The notes below the pieces were generated by a model that saw only the letters and a program-made list of their open reading frames with translations, was not told the origin of the DNA and searched no databases. The translations under genes and the position numbers were made by a program. A stretch of DNA of 38,567 bases, taken from an uncultured Clostridia bacterium (GTDB taxonomy: Bacteria; Bacillota_A; Clostridia; Christensenellales; CAG-138). Positions within the stretch are counted from its first letter, which is position 1. The number at the start of each line of letters is the position of its first letter. The stretch covers positions 1 through 38,567 of the forward strand of contig CAMORL010000004.1 of the NCBI GenBank assembly GCA_946623765.1. The letters run 5' to 3'. Below are positions 24,151 through 32,244 of the stretch, piece by piece.

Positions 24151-25185
24151 ATGAAACGAAAAGGATTCACCGTCATCGGCATACTGCTTAGCTGCATCGT
24201 GTTTTTCGGAGCGCTGTACGCGGTCTCGCGCCTTGTCGCGCCGAAATATCACGACACGCTGATCGAGGGACATCTCGCCGGCGAGTATTACCGTGAGACG
24301 ACGGAACACGACGTGCTGTTCGTCGGCGACTGCGAAGTGTTCGAGCATTTTTCTCCGGTGATTCTGTACAACGAATACGGCGTCACGTCTTATATCCGCG
24401 GCGGCGCGCAGCAGCTTGTCTGGCATTCGTACTGTCTTCTGGAGGACGCGCTGAAAACCGAGACGCCGAAGGTCGTCGTGTACAACGTTCTTGCGCTGAA
24501 GTACGGCGAGCCGCAATCCGAAGCGTATAACCGCCTTGCGCTGGACGGCATGCGCTGGGGCAAAGCGAAGATCGACGCGATCAGGGCGGGCATGACCGAA
24601 GGCGAGGATTTCATGAGCTATGTCTTTCCGCTTCTGCGGTATCACGACCGCATCGACAAGCTGACGAAAGAGGATGTTCAATACTGGTTTTCGGACGGAC
24701 AGCCGGTTTCGCTGAAAGGGTACGTCATGCACGCGGGCGTCGATCCGGCGACGGAGGTGCCGCAGGAGCGATACGACCCGAAGCTTCCCGAGAGCAGCAT
24801 GGCGTGGCTTTCAAAGATGGCGGATCTGTGCGAAGCGAACGGAATCGCGCTGGTTTTGATCAAATCGCCGTCGATCTATCCCGTGTGGCATGCGGAATGG
24901 GACGCCGAGATCGAAGCGTTTGCAAAATCGCGCGGATTGCGGTATGATAATATGATCGCGGAAAACGACGCGATCGGAATCGATATGCAGACCGATACCT
25001 ACGATCAGGGACAGCATCTGAATCTGAACGGAGCGGAAAAGCTGACGCGCTGGTTCGGGGCTGTGCTGAAAAACGAATACGGACTTACGGATCATCGCGG
25101 CGAAGCGGCATACGATGCGGATTACGCGGAGCTGACCGAACGCTGCGAACGGGAAAAACTACGGTTACAAACGGAGGGAAACTGA
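24151..25185 (+). CDS. SGNH-like membrane protein with GDC motif, DltD-position
   Basis: This 344-residue protein has one N-terminal membrane segment (about residues 7-29) and an extracellular SGNH-hydrolase-like domain. The block I motif is VLFVGDCEVFEHFSP, so the position of the serine nucleophile is Cys61. Block V can be seen as Asp285 and His289 in YDQGQHLNLNGAEKLT. Other conserved-looking stretches are SYIRGGAQQLVWHSYCLLED near residue 82 and KVVVYNVLALKYGEPQSEAYNR near 110. Its place right after the DltB-like gene is where dltD sits in classical operons, and DltD has a similar fold; sequence resemblance to DltD itself is low by eye. It may pass the aminoacyl group to the final acceptor through a cysteine rather than a serine. 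Confidence 0.8.
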   Translation: MKRKGFTVIGILLSCIVFFGALYAVSRLVAPKYHDTLIEGHLAGEYYRETTEHDVLFVGDCEVFEHFSPVILYNEYGVTSYIRGGAQQLVWHSYCLLEDALKTETPKVVVYNVLALKYGEPQSEAYNRLALDGMRWGKAKIDAIRAGMTEGEDFMSYVFPLLRYHDRIDKLTKEDVQYWFSDGQPVSLKGYVMHAGVDPATEVPQERYDPKLPESSMAWLSKMADLCEANGIALVLIKSPSIYPVWHAEWDAEIEAFAKSRGLRYDNMIAENDAIGIDMQTDTYDQGQHLNLNGAEKLTRWFGAVLKNEYGLTDHRGEAAYDADYAELTERCEREKLRLQTEGN

Positions 25186-25186
25186 T

Positions 25187-25711
25187 ATGAAACGAACAGC
25201 GATCCTGATGCTTGCTCTGCTTTTGCTTGCGGCGGCCGGATGCGGATCGAACGTGCAGGCGGACGATCCGAACGTCGTCTTTGTGGATCCGAACGCGGTG
25301 CACGGCGGCGAGTACGGCGCGTTGTATTTTGAAGCGAACGGCGCGAAATTCGGCATTTACGACGAGACGGAAGCGGTGCTTGCCGCGCTGCCGGAATACC
25401 GCAGCACGTTTACGGGCAAGTCGTGCGCGTTCGAAGGCGAGGACGTGAGCTATTTCTATGCCGGATTTGCGATCACGTCCAATGTAATCGACGACGTCAG
25501 CCGCATCACCGGAATCACGGTTTCGGACGACACCGTGAAGACGCCGCAGGGATTGTATATCGGCATGCCGGAAGAGGACGCCGCCGCGGCGTTTCCCGCG
25601 CTTAAGGAAGCGGATTGGAACCTGGTCGACGGGACGGCGATGCTGTCCGTTGTGATCGTCGACGGCGCGGTCAAAGAGATCGTGTACAGCCCGACGATCG
25701 TCGAAGATTGA
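25187..25711 (+). CDS. Lipoprotein of unknown function in the dlt-like operon
   Basis: I do not recognise this 174-residue protein. It starts with a lipoprotein signal, [19 protein letters not shown], with Cys19 as the lipidated residue. The mature part is acidic and looks like two small alpha/beta units, the second with [20 protein letters not shown] near residue 121, which resembles the short repeated modules of beta-lactamase-inhibitor-like or PASTA-adjacent lipoproteins, though this is weak. It starts one base after the SGNH-like gene and ends two bases before the next lipoprotein. Its conserved placement, if found elsewhere, would make it a candidate accessory subunit on the outer face of the membrane. 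Confidence 0.75.
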   Translation: MKRTAILMLALLLLAAAGCGSNVQADDPNVVFVDPNAVHGGEYGALYFEANGAKFGIYDETEAVLAALPEYRSTFTGKSCAFEGEDVSYFYAGFAITSNVIDDVSRITGITVSDDTVKTPQGLYIGMPEEDAAAAFPALKEADWNLVDGTAMLSVVIVDGAVKEIVYSPTIVED

Positions 25712-25713
25712 GT

Positions 25714-26832
25714 ATGAAGAAACGAATTCTCGTCCTATGTCTCGCCTGTCTGCTGCTGATCGCGTGCGGAACCGGCGGCGAGGCAAAAGCATCCGCTTCG
25801 CAAAGTCCGGCGCCGACCGAAACGCCGAAACCGGCGGAGGAGGTTGAGTCCGTATTGCTGATCGAAACGCCGACGCCGACGGAAGCGCCGACGCCGGAAC
25901 CCACGCCGACGCCGGAACCCACGCCGACGCCCGAACCGACACCGACGCCGACGCCGGAACCGACGCCGACGCCCTCCGGACTTTTGGGCGGACGGTTTGC
26001 GGAGAAGTTCTCCGATACGCCGGTTCTGGAGGAGCGCAGCTACCGCAGCAAGTCGATCGGCGTCACGATCGAATCGTTCACCGAGACAGACAATAAAAAA
26101 CGAACGACGACCTATTATGTCGCCGATATCTATGTACAGGACGTCACGTCGATCCGCACGGCGGCGGCGAACGGCGATTTCTCGAAGCGATACACCAAGG
26201 AAGTCGAGACGATCGCCAAGAATGTCGGCGCGCTTGTGGCGATCGACGGCGACACGTACTCGCATCTCAAGGACGGCATCGTGATCCGGAACGGTGAGCT
26301 GTACCGGAAGAAGCTGACCAAGAAGACGGATATCTGCGTGCTGTACCGCGACGGGCGGATGGAAACGAAGAAGTGGGGAACGTTCACGCTGGACGAGATC
26401 GTTGCGTCCGATCCGTGGCAGGCATGGAGCTTCGGTCCCGCGCTGCTGGATGAAGACGGTCACGCCATGACGATTCATCACCGGCTTTCGTATCAGAATC
26501 CGCGAGCGGTGATCGGATATTACGAACCCGGACACTATTGCTTTGTGATCGTCGAAGGACGCCTGAAAGGCATGACGGACGGGATGACGTTCGACCGCTT
26601 GAGCCAGCTCATGGAGGAACTCGGCTGCAAAGCCGCGTACAATCTTGACGGCGGCGCGTCCGCAGTCATGTACTGGGTGGACGGAATCATTTCGAAGTGC
26701 AGCAACAAGGGGCGGACGGTCAGCGACATCATCTATCTTCTGCCGGAGGCGGAGGAGCCCGAATCCACCGCTGCGCCGGATACCGCAGAACCGAACGAAA
26801 CGACCGTACCGGAAGAAACGCCGGAAGGATGA
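25714..26832 (+). CDS. Lipoprotein with phosphodiester glycosidase (NAGPA-like) domain
   Basis: This 372-residue protein starts with a lipoprotein signal ending LLLIAC, with Cys18 lipidated. A Pro-Thr-Glu-rich spacer (about residues 52-88) then holds a phosphodiester glycosidase domain away from the membrane. Domain marks are [13 protein letters not shown] near residue 170, [10 protein letters not shown] near 240, [22 protein letters not shown] near 265 and the signature [13 protein letters not shown] near 310. The family includes the enzyme that uncovers mannose-6-phosphate by removing GlcNAc from a phosphodiester, so a sugar-phosphate surface polymer is a plausible substrate. I start at the ATG at 25714, two bases after the previous stop; the longer frame lies inside that gene. 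A short PET-rich tail ends the protein. Confidence 0.85.
   Translation: MKKRILVLCLACLLLIACGTGGEAKASASQSPAPTETPKPAEEVESVLLIETPTPTEAPTPEPTPTPEPTPTPEPTPTPTPEPTPTPSGLLGGRFAEKFSDTPVLEERSYRSKSIGVTIESFTETDNKKRTTTYYVADIYVQDVTSIRTAAANGDFSKRYTKEVETIAKNVGALVAIDGDTYSHLKDGIVIRNGELYRKKLTKKTDICVLYRDGRMETKKWGTFTLDEIVASDPWQAWSFGPALLDEDGHAMTIHHRLSYQNPRAVIGYYEPGHYCFVIVEGRLKGMTDGMTFDRLSQLMEELGCKAAYNLDGGASAVMYWVDGIISKCSNKGRTVSDIIYLLPEAEEPESTAAPDTAEPNETTVPEETPEG
25867..25977 (+). repeat. Coding repeat for a Pro-Thr-Glu linker
   Basis: Repeats built on ACGCCGACGCCGGAACC encode [11 protein letters not shown] units. A related, less regular run at 27031-27144 encodes the linker of the next lipoprotein. The repeats are prone to slippage, so linker length may vary between strains. 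Confidence 0.85.
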
Positions 26833-26886
26833 GACGGGAGACTGCGTAAAAGAACGGGAACAGACAAAGAAAACGGAGCGCTTGAT

Positions 26887-28512
26887 ATGAACACAATAGG
26901 AAAACGCACAGCCGCTCTGCTGCTTATGAGCCTGCTGCTGCTCGTCGGCTGTACGCCGGACCGGACGGAACCGGAAGCAGCGCCAAACCCTGCACAGGAG
27001 CCTGAAACGGCGGAGGTTATGCTGACGATCGCACCGACGTCGGTTCCCACGGACGCGCCGACGCAGAATCCGACGGATGCACCGACACCGACGCCGACGC
27101 CGGAGCCGACGCCCGAACCGACCGCAACGCCGGTCCCGGATCCTGCGGCAAGGGAATGGACCGCGCAGAACGGCGCGTTCACGCTGTCTCTGAAACCGGA
27201 CGGCAGCTTCGAAACGGCATACGGCAGCCGGACGGCGGCGGGCACATATACCGCAAAGGACGGCTTTCTGACCTTTACAGACGAAAACGGACGCACCGAC
27301 ACCGTTCCCTATACGACGGACGCGCGTACGCTGACCGTCGTATTCCCGGGACAGAGTCCGCTCGTGCTGGAAGCGGCGGAACAGGACGGCATTTCGACGG
27401 AACCGCTGCCGATGGGAAGCGCCGCGCCGAACGAATCGGACGCCCCCGAGATCGCGTTTGCGTACGTCAACGACGCGATCGTAACCGTTGAACTGAAGAA
27501 CGGAGCGGTCGCCGAGGATTACTGCTTTACGTGCCTTTCAACACCGCCGTCGGAAAAATCCTTTGACTGGATCCCGGTGCACGCCTCGGTATTCCGCGTA
27601 TTCAAATACGACGGACAGTACAACATCTTTGTGCGCGACGAACAGGGACGGATCAGCGAACCGTACCCGATCAACGTCGTCTCCGGCTATACCTACAACA
27701 TCCGGTCCGAAGGGCTGACGTGGCTGAAAACGCCGCTTGCCGAAACGGTCGAAGCGGCGGGAAGCTCGGTGGATCTTTTGAACGACGCGATCACGCGGGA
27801 TATCGCCGAAGCGGGCTTTTACACGCGCGAAGGCGGCGTAACGTCGGCGGTCTCCGCGGTGTCGCACATGGCGGAGCTCGGTTATTCGATCCCGTATCAG
27901 GGCGGCGGCAAATATCAGGACGAGCATGATTGGGGGCTGAATCCGGAGTGGGGCGCGAAACTCAAGTTCCCGACCAAGGACGGCAACGGCACGTATTACT
28001 ACACGGGCATGCAGTGCGTCGGCTCCATCACATGGGCGATGAAGCAGGCGGGGCTGAACACCAACAACGCATCGACGGGCTGGCAGATCGGCAAACTCGG
28101 CGCGGTCAATCGCAGCAACGACAACAAGATCAAGTGCGAGCGTGCGCGCAGCGGAGACTTCATTCAGGTCAACGCACATTACGAGCTGATCGTCGACAGG
28201 CTCGACACCGACGGCGACGGCGAAACGGATTCGTTCCTGCTTTATGAAATGTGCGCGCCGCATCTGACGTTCCTGATCCTGACGTACCGCAACGTGCGCG
28301 GCAGACAGTTCTTCAATATGGACGGCCTGTACAACAACACCGGACGACTCAGCGGCAAAAACCGGTTCTGGCAGACCTATTGGATCCCGACCGAGGCGAT
28401 GCCGGAGCGCATGCAGAACGCGTACGCATCTGCGGATCAGAACCGTGCGCTCGACCGTCTGATGCGCGCAACCGGACTGGTCGGCGCGGAGGAGCACGCA
28501 ATCATCGGCTGA
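26887..28512 (+). CDS. Lipoprotein with PT-rich linker and NlpC/P60-like C-terminal region
   Basis: This 541-residue protein has a lipoprotein signal ending LLLLVGC (Cys22), a Pro-Thr-rich spacer (about residues 49-86), a small beta domain (about 88-160, with FTLSLKPDGSFE and GTYTAKDG, a lipocalin-like or DUF5640-like strand pattern), a middle region, and a C-terminal region that resembles NlpC/P60 cysteine peptidases. There, Cys377 in MQCVGSITWAMKQAG matches the family pattern D-C-S-G-F, and His431 follows in GDFIQVNAHYELIVDRLD. A DTDGDGETD run after it could bind calcium. It is 54 bases after the glycosidase gene, with GGAG before the ATG, and ends at a strong terminator, closing the operon. 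Wall peptide hydrolysis is inferred; the match is by eye only. Confidence 0.75.
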   Translation: MNTIGKRTAALLLMSLLLLVGCTPDRTEPEAAPNPAQEPETAEVMLTIAPTSVPTDAPTQNPTDAPTPTPTPEPTPEPTATPVPDPAAREWTAQNGAFTLSLKPDGSFETAYGSRTAAGTYTAKDGFLTFTDENGRTDTVPYTTDARTLTVVFPGQSPLVLEAAEQDGISTEPLPMGSAAPNESDAPEIAFAYVNDAIVTVELKNGAVAEDYCFTCLSTPPSEKSFDWIPVHASVFRVFKYDGQYNIFVRDEQGRISEPYPINVVSGYTYNIRSEGLTWLKTPLAETVEAAGSSVDLLNDAITRDIAEAGFYTREGGVTSAVSAVSHMAELGYSIPYQGGGKYQDEHDWGLNPEWGAKLKFPTKDGNGTYYYTGMQCVGSITWAMKQAGLNTNNASTGWQIGKLGAVNRSNDNKIKCERARSGDFIQVNAHYELIVDRLDTDGDGETDSFLLYEMCAPHLTFLILTYRNVRGRQFFNMDGLYNNTGRLSGKNRFWQTYWIPTEAMPERMQNAYASADQNRALDRLMRATGLVGAEEHAIIG

Positions 28513-28524
28513 GAGAAAACAAAT

Positions 28525-28571
28525 AAGAGGGTGTTCGGAAACACGAACGGTTTCCGAACACCCTCTTTTTT
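28525..28571 (+). terminator. Strong terminator of the envelope operon
   Basis: An 18-bp perfect stem (28525-28542 with 28550-28567), 7-base loop, followed by T residues to 28571. It lies 12 bases past the last operon gene and 11 bases from the stop of the converging GntR gene, and may serve both. Confidence 0.95.
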
Positions 28572-28582
28572 GATTCCTTTGT

Positions 28583-28951
28583 TCAGCGATAGCGTTCTTT
28601 GATCATTGCGTGCAGCGTTTCTTGTTCCACACCGAGGGCTTTTGCGTCGGCAATCAGCGCGTCGACCGCGGCGGAAAGCCGCTCGTCCACCTTACATTGC
28701 CGGTGGGTTTCGTTGATCGGCGCAACGAAGCATCCGCTGCCCGCGCGCGTCAGAAGATACCCGTCGCGTTCGAGCATCTCCCACGCGCTGCGCACCGTGA
28801 TCATGGAAACGCCGAGCTCCTTCGATACCGTTCGGATCGGCGGCAGCGGCGTGCCGGGCAACAGCGTCCCCGAAAGCACGTCGCTCGCGATCTGATCATA
28901 TAGCTGCCGGTAGATCGGCGTTTTGTCGTTCGGGTTTACGGAAAGCCTCAT
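28583..28951 (-). CDS. GntR family regulator, YtrA-like
   Basis: This 122-residue protein is a short GntR regulator. The winged helix covers residues 10-78, with PIYRQLYDQIASDVLSG at the start and PLPPIRTVSKELGVSMITVRSAWEMLERDGYL as the recognition part. Only about 40 residues follow, as in the YtrA group, which lacks a large ligand domain and usually represses the ABC transporter genes next to it. The ATG at 28951 overlaps the permease stop as ATGA, so it is the third gene of the operon and probably regulates it from the inverted repeat near 30501-30527. The longer open frame up to 29059 lies within the permease gene. Confidence 0.9.
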   Translation of the reverse strand: MRLSVNPNDKTPIYRQLYDQIASDVLSGTLLPGTPLPPIRTVSKELGVSMITVRSAWEMLERDGYLLTRAGSGCFVAPINETHRQCKVDERLSAAVDALIADAKALGVEQETLHAMIKERYR

Positions 28952-29643
28952 TGCACGCTGACCTTCTCGTACCGTTTGACGGAAACGTGCGCCGCCGAAA
29001 TCGTGCAGACCGCATATATGAGCAGTCCCGCGCCGAACAGAATGCCCTGCACCGTCCACGCTGCTTTGGTCTTCGGCATGCAGTCGACGGTTTCATGGAT
29101 GAAGCGGAAGAACGGGATGTCTGCGCCGTTTGCCGCGACCGCATTGGAAGCGATCATCAATCCTTCGCAGAGCACGATCCAGATCCACACGCCGATCGCG
29201 CTCTTCAAAAAGGACGAGCCCGCCTTGTAGCCGGTCTTATAAAAGCTCGGCAGGAAGATCAGGTTGAAGATCGCAAACAGCACGAGCGCAAATGCCAACA
29301 GGCTGAGTCCGTGATCCGTGCCGCCGGTGTTTGTCGGAGGCATGGATACGATCGCGAACGCGCAAAGACCCGCCATGAGCACAAGGTCGATCGCCTCGAT
29401 GATCACAACGAACCATACGCGCGCCCTGACCGCCTGTGCTTTCGAAACCGGCAGCATCGCTGTGTACAAGCCGTCGCCGTTTTCCCGCGCCTGCTGGAAG
29501 CAGAAAAAGATCGCGTTGCAGACGAAGAAGCACGAGACGAGGTACGGATAGTTCGGGATGAGCAGCATCAGGAACAATGCAAGATAAATGAACACCGCAG
29601 GGTGCAGGCAGAGTCTGAACTCCTTATTCAGCAGTGCTTTCAT
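28948..29643 (-). CDS. ABC-2 type transporter permease
   Basis: This 231-residue protein has about six membrane segments and starts MKALLNKEFRLCLHPAVFIY, the amphipathic start typical of ABC-2 permeases (ABC2_membrane_5-like). The stretch ARENGDGLYTAMLPVSKAQAVRARV after the second segment is the usual short motif of this group. With the ATPase encoded upstream it should form an exporter in the cell membrane. In YtrA-linked systems these often answer to wall-active peptides, but the substrate cannot be told here. The ATG has GGAGG upstream and lies inside the end of the ATPase gene with a 20-base overlap. Confidence 0.87.
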   Translation of the reverse strand: MKALLNKEFRLCLHPAVFIYLALFLMLLIPNYPYLVSCFFVCNAIFFCFQQARENGDGLYTAMLPVSKAQAVRARVWFVVIIEAIDLVLMAGLCAFAIVSMPPTNTGGTDHGLSLLAFALVLFAIFNLIFLPSFYKTGYKAGSSFLKSAIGVWIWIVLCEGLMIASNAVAANGADIPFFRFIHETVDCMPKTKAAWTVQGILFGAGLLIYAVCTISAAHVSVKRYEKVSVQ

Positions 29644-30487
29644 GGCCGTCCTCCTTTTCCGTGTAGATCATAATGGATTCCATATCCGCAGGCGCAACCC
29701 TGAGTCCTTCGGCGCGTTCCGCGTCCTCGCGGCGCATCAGCCCGGTAAAGCCGAACGCGTGCGCGTGGCAGCCGATGAGCCGATCACGGAAGCGGTCGAG
29801 CTGTTCCGCCTCGCCGGAAACGAGCCGGTATGCGTCCTTAAAGCTGTCCGCATCGGTCGAAACGACGATTCTGCCGCCCTTGATGTACGTGATGTAGTCC
29901 GCGCACTTTTCAAGGTCCGAGATGATGTGCGTTGAGAAGAGAATGCTGTGTTCGCCGTCCTCGATGATGCTGCGGAAGATGTCTAAAAGCTCGTCGCGCG
30001 AGACGGGATCGAGACCGCTTGTCGGCTCGTCGAGGATCAGAAGCTTCGCCTTGTGCGAAAGCGCGAGCGCCAGCGCAAACTTCACGCGCATGCCCTGACT
30101 GAGCTCGTTGATCTTCTTTTCCGGATCGAGCGAGAAGCGCTTTAAGAGCGTTTCATACATTGCGTCGTCCCAGTCCGGATAGAACAGCTTCGTCACCGCG
30201 GCGATCGCCCTGAGCTTCTTGCGTTTATAGTAATTGAACTCGCCGAGCACCAGACCGATCTCTTTTTTGCATGCGGTTTCGTTTGCCCAAAGGTCTTTGC
30301 CTTGGAACAAAACCGTGCCGCCGTCCGCGTGAACGAGGTTCAGCACGCTCTTGATCGTCGTCGTTTTGCCCGCGCCGTTGCGCCCGATGAAGCCCATGAT
30401 GCTGCCTTCCTCCACGCCGAAGCTGACGTTGTCCAGAAGGAAGCCCGGATAAACCTTTCGGAGCTCCTTGATTTCAAGAATGTTCAT
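29624..30487 (-). CDS. ABC transporter ATP-binding protein
   Basis: This 287-residue ATPase has Walker A GRNGAGKTT at residues 35-43, a Q-loop-like region LVLGEF near 79, signature LSQGM near 130, Walker B LLILDEPTSGLD near 150 and the switch histidine in STHIISDLE near 185. A C-terminal extension of about 80 residues follows. It powers the adjacent ABC-2 permease. The gene is first in the operon, its ATG at 30487 preceded by AGGAGG at six bases, downstream of a near-consensus promoter with an inverted repeat over the start site. Confidence 0.93.
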   Translation of the reverse strand: MNILEIKELRKVYPGFLLDNVSFGVEEGSIMGFIGRNGAGKTTTIKSVLNLVHADGGTVLFQGKDLWANETACKKEIGLVLGEFNYYKRKKLRAIAAVTKLFYPDWDDAMYETLLKRFSLDPEKKINELSQGMRVKFALALALSHKAKLLILDEPTSGLDPVSRDELLDIFRSIIEDGEHSILFSTHIISDLEKCADYITYIKGGRIVVSTDADSFKDAYRLVSGEAEQLDRFRDRLIGCHAHAFGFTGLMRREDAERAEGLRVAPADMESIMIYTEKEDGHESTAE

Positions 30488-30500
30488 GTGCCCTCCTGTA

Positions 30501-30527
30501 AATTGTGCTTACTGTGCATACACAATT
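30501..30527. promoter_or_regulatory. Inverted-repeat operator candidate for the GntR regulator
   Basis: AATTGTG (30501-30507) and CACAATT (30521-30527) form a perfect 7-bp inverted repeat with 13 bases between. Inside it TGTGCATACACA (30513-30524) is itself nearly palindromic. It covers the expected transcription start and touches the -10, a position suited to repression. Confidence 0.55.
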
Positions 30528-30552
30528 ATAACGCTTTATACACGGTTGTCAA
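30525..30552 (-). promoter_or_regulatory. Promoter of the ABC transporter/GntR operon
   Basis: On the minus strand a consensus TTGACA (30547-30552), 16-base spacer and consensus TATAAT (30525-30530), 38 bases before the ATPase start. Such a strong promoter fits one kept off by a repressor. Confidence 0.85.
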
Positions 30553-30575
30553 GGGGGTATTTCAAAAAAACTTCG

Positions 30576-30604
30576 TTGACTTTACGCTGTACGTTCTATA
30601 TAAT
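30576..30604 (+). promoter_or_regulatory. Promoter of the zinc-ribbon protein gene at 30637
   Basis: TTGACT (30576-30581), 17-base spacer, TATAAT (30599-30604). It is divergent from the ABC operon promoter. Confidence 0.8.
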
Positions 30605-30636
30605 CGAAAAAAAGAAACAAAAGGAGAAAAGGTTCG

Positions 30637-31101
30637 ATGGCAATTTGCAGCAAATGCGGCGCCGAACTGCAGGACGGCGTGAAATTCTGCGGAGAATGCG
30701 GTGCGCGTGTCGATTCGGAAGCAACGAATCCGGTCCGTCTGGCGACGGTTTCGTCTGCCGAAGAACAGCCGGAAATTCCGCAGCCGGCGCAGCCGGTATG
30801 GGCACAATTCGCGGGACAGACACAGGGGCAGACCGTTCCGCCGACGTTTTTCGTACCGAAGCGTCGCCTGGGCAAGGGCGGCGGCGTGGCGATGATTATA
30901 ATCGGATCGGTTATGATTACGTACTTCTTATTCTTCGCAGTTGCCGTCATTGCGGAAGCGATCGACAGCCGCAGCGGCGTCGAGGATCTCGCACCCGTGT
31001 TTATCCTGCTGGTATTGACGCTCCTTGCGGGCGGTCTGCTTTTGCTGCTGTTCGGCATCCGCAAGATCAAAAACGTCAACCGGTACAACGCGAATCTGTA
31101 A
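30637..31101 (+). CDS. Zinc-ribbon membrane protein, unknown function
   Basis: This 154-residue protein begins with a zinc ribbon: CSKCG (residues 4-8) and CGECG (18-22), two CxxC pairs 11 residues apart. A Pro/Gln-rich linker follows, then two membrane segments (about 85-108 and 118-140) and a short basic tail, IRKIKNVNRYN. The ribbon should face the cytoplasm. Function is unknown; similar small proteins are common in clostridia. A protein of the same layout is encoded at 37909-38421. AAAGGAG lies ten bases before the ATG. It has its own strong promoter, and no terminator was seen before the thioredoxin gene 72 bases on, so the two may be read together. Confidence 0.85.
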   Translation: MAICSKCGAELQDGVKFCGECGARVDSEATNPVRLATVSSAEEQPEIPQPAQPVWAQFAGQTQGQTVPPTFFVPKRRLGKGGGVAMIIIGSVMITYFLFFAVAVIAEAIDSRSGVEDLAPVFILLVLTLLAGGLLLLLFGIRKIKNVNRYNANL

Positions 31102-31129
31102 ACCGGTTTTTGCATCGGCATCAAACGCC

Positions 31130-31141
31130 GCCGCGCGCGGC
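31130..31141. other. 12-bp GC palindrome before the thioredoxin lipoprotein gene
   Basis: GCCGCGCGCGGC is a perfect palindrome 33 bases before the start codon. It could be a protein site or a short hairpin, but without a T run it is not a standard terminator. In GC-rich DNA it may be chance. Confidence 0.3.
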
Positions 31142-31173
31142 ATACTGAAATCAAAACGACGGAGGGTTTCATC

Positions 31174-32244
31174 ATGAAACGATGGTTTGCTTTTCTGCTT
31201 GCGGCATTGCTGCTGATGTCCGCCGGATGCGTTCATTATGAGAAAGATCAGAACGTCGAAGCGAACGAGGAACCGGCTGCGGCGACCGAACCTGCCGCAC
31301 AGAATACGCCGGTCGGGCAGAACACGCCGGAGTCTGCCAAATCGCAGGAGCCGGATCTTGTTTTCGACACCGTTACGCTGTTCGGCGAACCGGTCAGCAG
31401 CAGCATCGTAAAAGAGTACGACCTTACGGTTGTGAATTTCTGGGCGGACTGGTGCGGCTGGTGCGTCTATGAAATGCCCGAGCTTGAGCGGATTCACCGG
31501 GAATACCCGAATGTGCTGCTGCTCGGCGTTCTGACGGCGCCGACCAGTATGGACGCGTCGCTTCAGATTCTCAAGGACAACGGCATCACGTTCATAACGC
31601 TCGAGCCGGCGGGAACGCTCGTCGAAACGGCGCAGAAGCTTGAAGCGTTCCCGACGACGCTGTTCTTTGACAAGGAGGGCATGGCGACCGGCGAGCCGGT
31701 CATCGGTGCGCAGGACTATGACGGCTGGAAGGCGACCGTGGAGGGGCTGCTGTCCGCGCAGAAGGAAGGACAGGCCGAAGCGGAAACCGTGACCGAAGCG
31801 GAAACCGTGACCGAGCCCGAAAAAACGCAGGGCGAGGCGGATCTTTCCTTCGATACGGTGACGGTCTTCGGCGATCCGATCGACTCGAAGAATCTCAAAG
31901 AATACGATCTTGTGGTCGTCAACTGCTGGGCGGAATGGTGCGGTCCGTGCATCGGCGAAATGCCGGAGCTCGAACGCATCCATCAGGAGTATCCGAACGT
32001 GCTGCTGCTCGGCGTGCTTTCGTTTTCACACAGTCTGGAAAGCGCAAAGGCGACGATCAAAGACACCGGCGTCACGTATCCGGTGATCGAACCTGCCGGA
32101 ACGCTTGTCGAGCTTGTCAATCGCTTCGACGCCATTCCGGCGACGATGTTCTTCGACGGCACGGGCAGGGAGATCGCCCAGCCCCAGGTCGGCAGAATGT
32201 CCTATGAAGAATGGAAAGCAATCGTGGAGGAACTTCTTCCGTGA
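31174..32244 (+). CDS. Lipoprotein with two tandem TlpA-like thioredoxin domains
   Basis: This 356-residue protein has a lipoprotein signal ending LLMSAGC (Cys19), a Glu/Pro/Gln spacer, then two thioredoxin-like domains. The first has the redox pair Cys94/Cys97 in WCGWC and the cis-proline in FPTTLFF; the second has Cys256/Cys259 in WCGPC and IPATMFF. The two are clearly duplicated, sharing EMPELERIH, EYPNVLLLGVL and EPAGTLVE, and are joined by a linker with the repeat AETVTEAETVTE. Proteins of this type move electrons or reduce disulfides on the outer membrane face. It ends overlapping the 48-residue CxxC gene, which in turn overlaps the ferredoxin gene, so the three form one redox unit. Confidence 0.92.
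   Translation: MKRWFAFLLAALLLMSAGCVHYEKDQNVEANEEPAAATEPAAQNTPVGQNTPESAKSQEPDLVFDTVTLFGEPVSSSIVKEYDLTVVNFWADWCGWCVYEMPELERIHREYPNVLLLGVLTAPTSMDASLQILKDNGITFITLEPAGTLVETAQKLEAFPTTLFFDKEGMATGEPVIGAQDYDGWKATVEGLLSAQKEGQAEAETVTEAETVTEPEKTQGEADLSFDTVTVFGDPIDSKNLKEYDLVVVNCWAEWCGPCIGEMPELERIHQEYPNVLLLGVLSFSHSLESAKATIKDTGVTYPVIEPAGTLVELVNRFDAIPATMFFDGTGREIAQPQVGRMSYEEWKAIVEELLP

Noticed and set aside
25867..25977. The tandem DNA repeat as a CRISPR-like or non-coding minisatellite
   Set aside because: It is in frame within a lipoprotein gene and codes for a Pro-Thr-Glu linker; there are no unique spacers.
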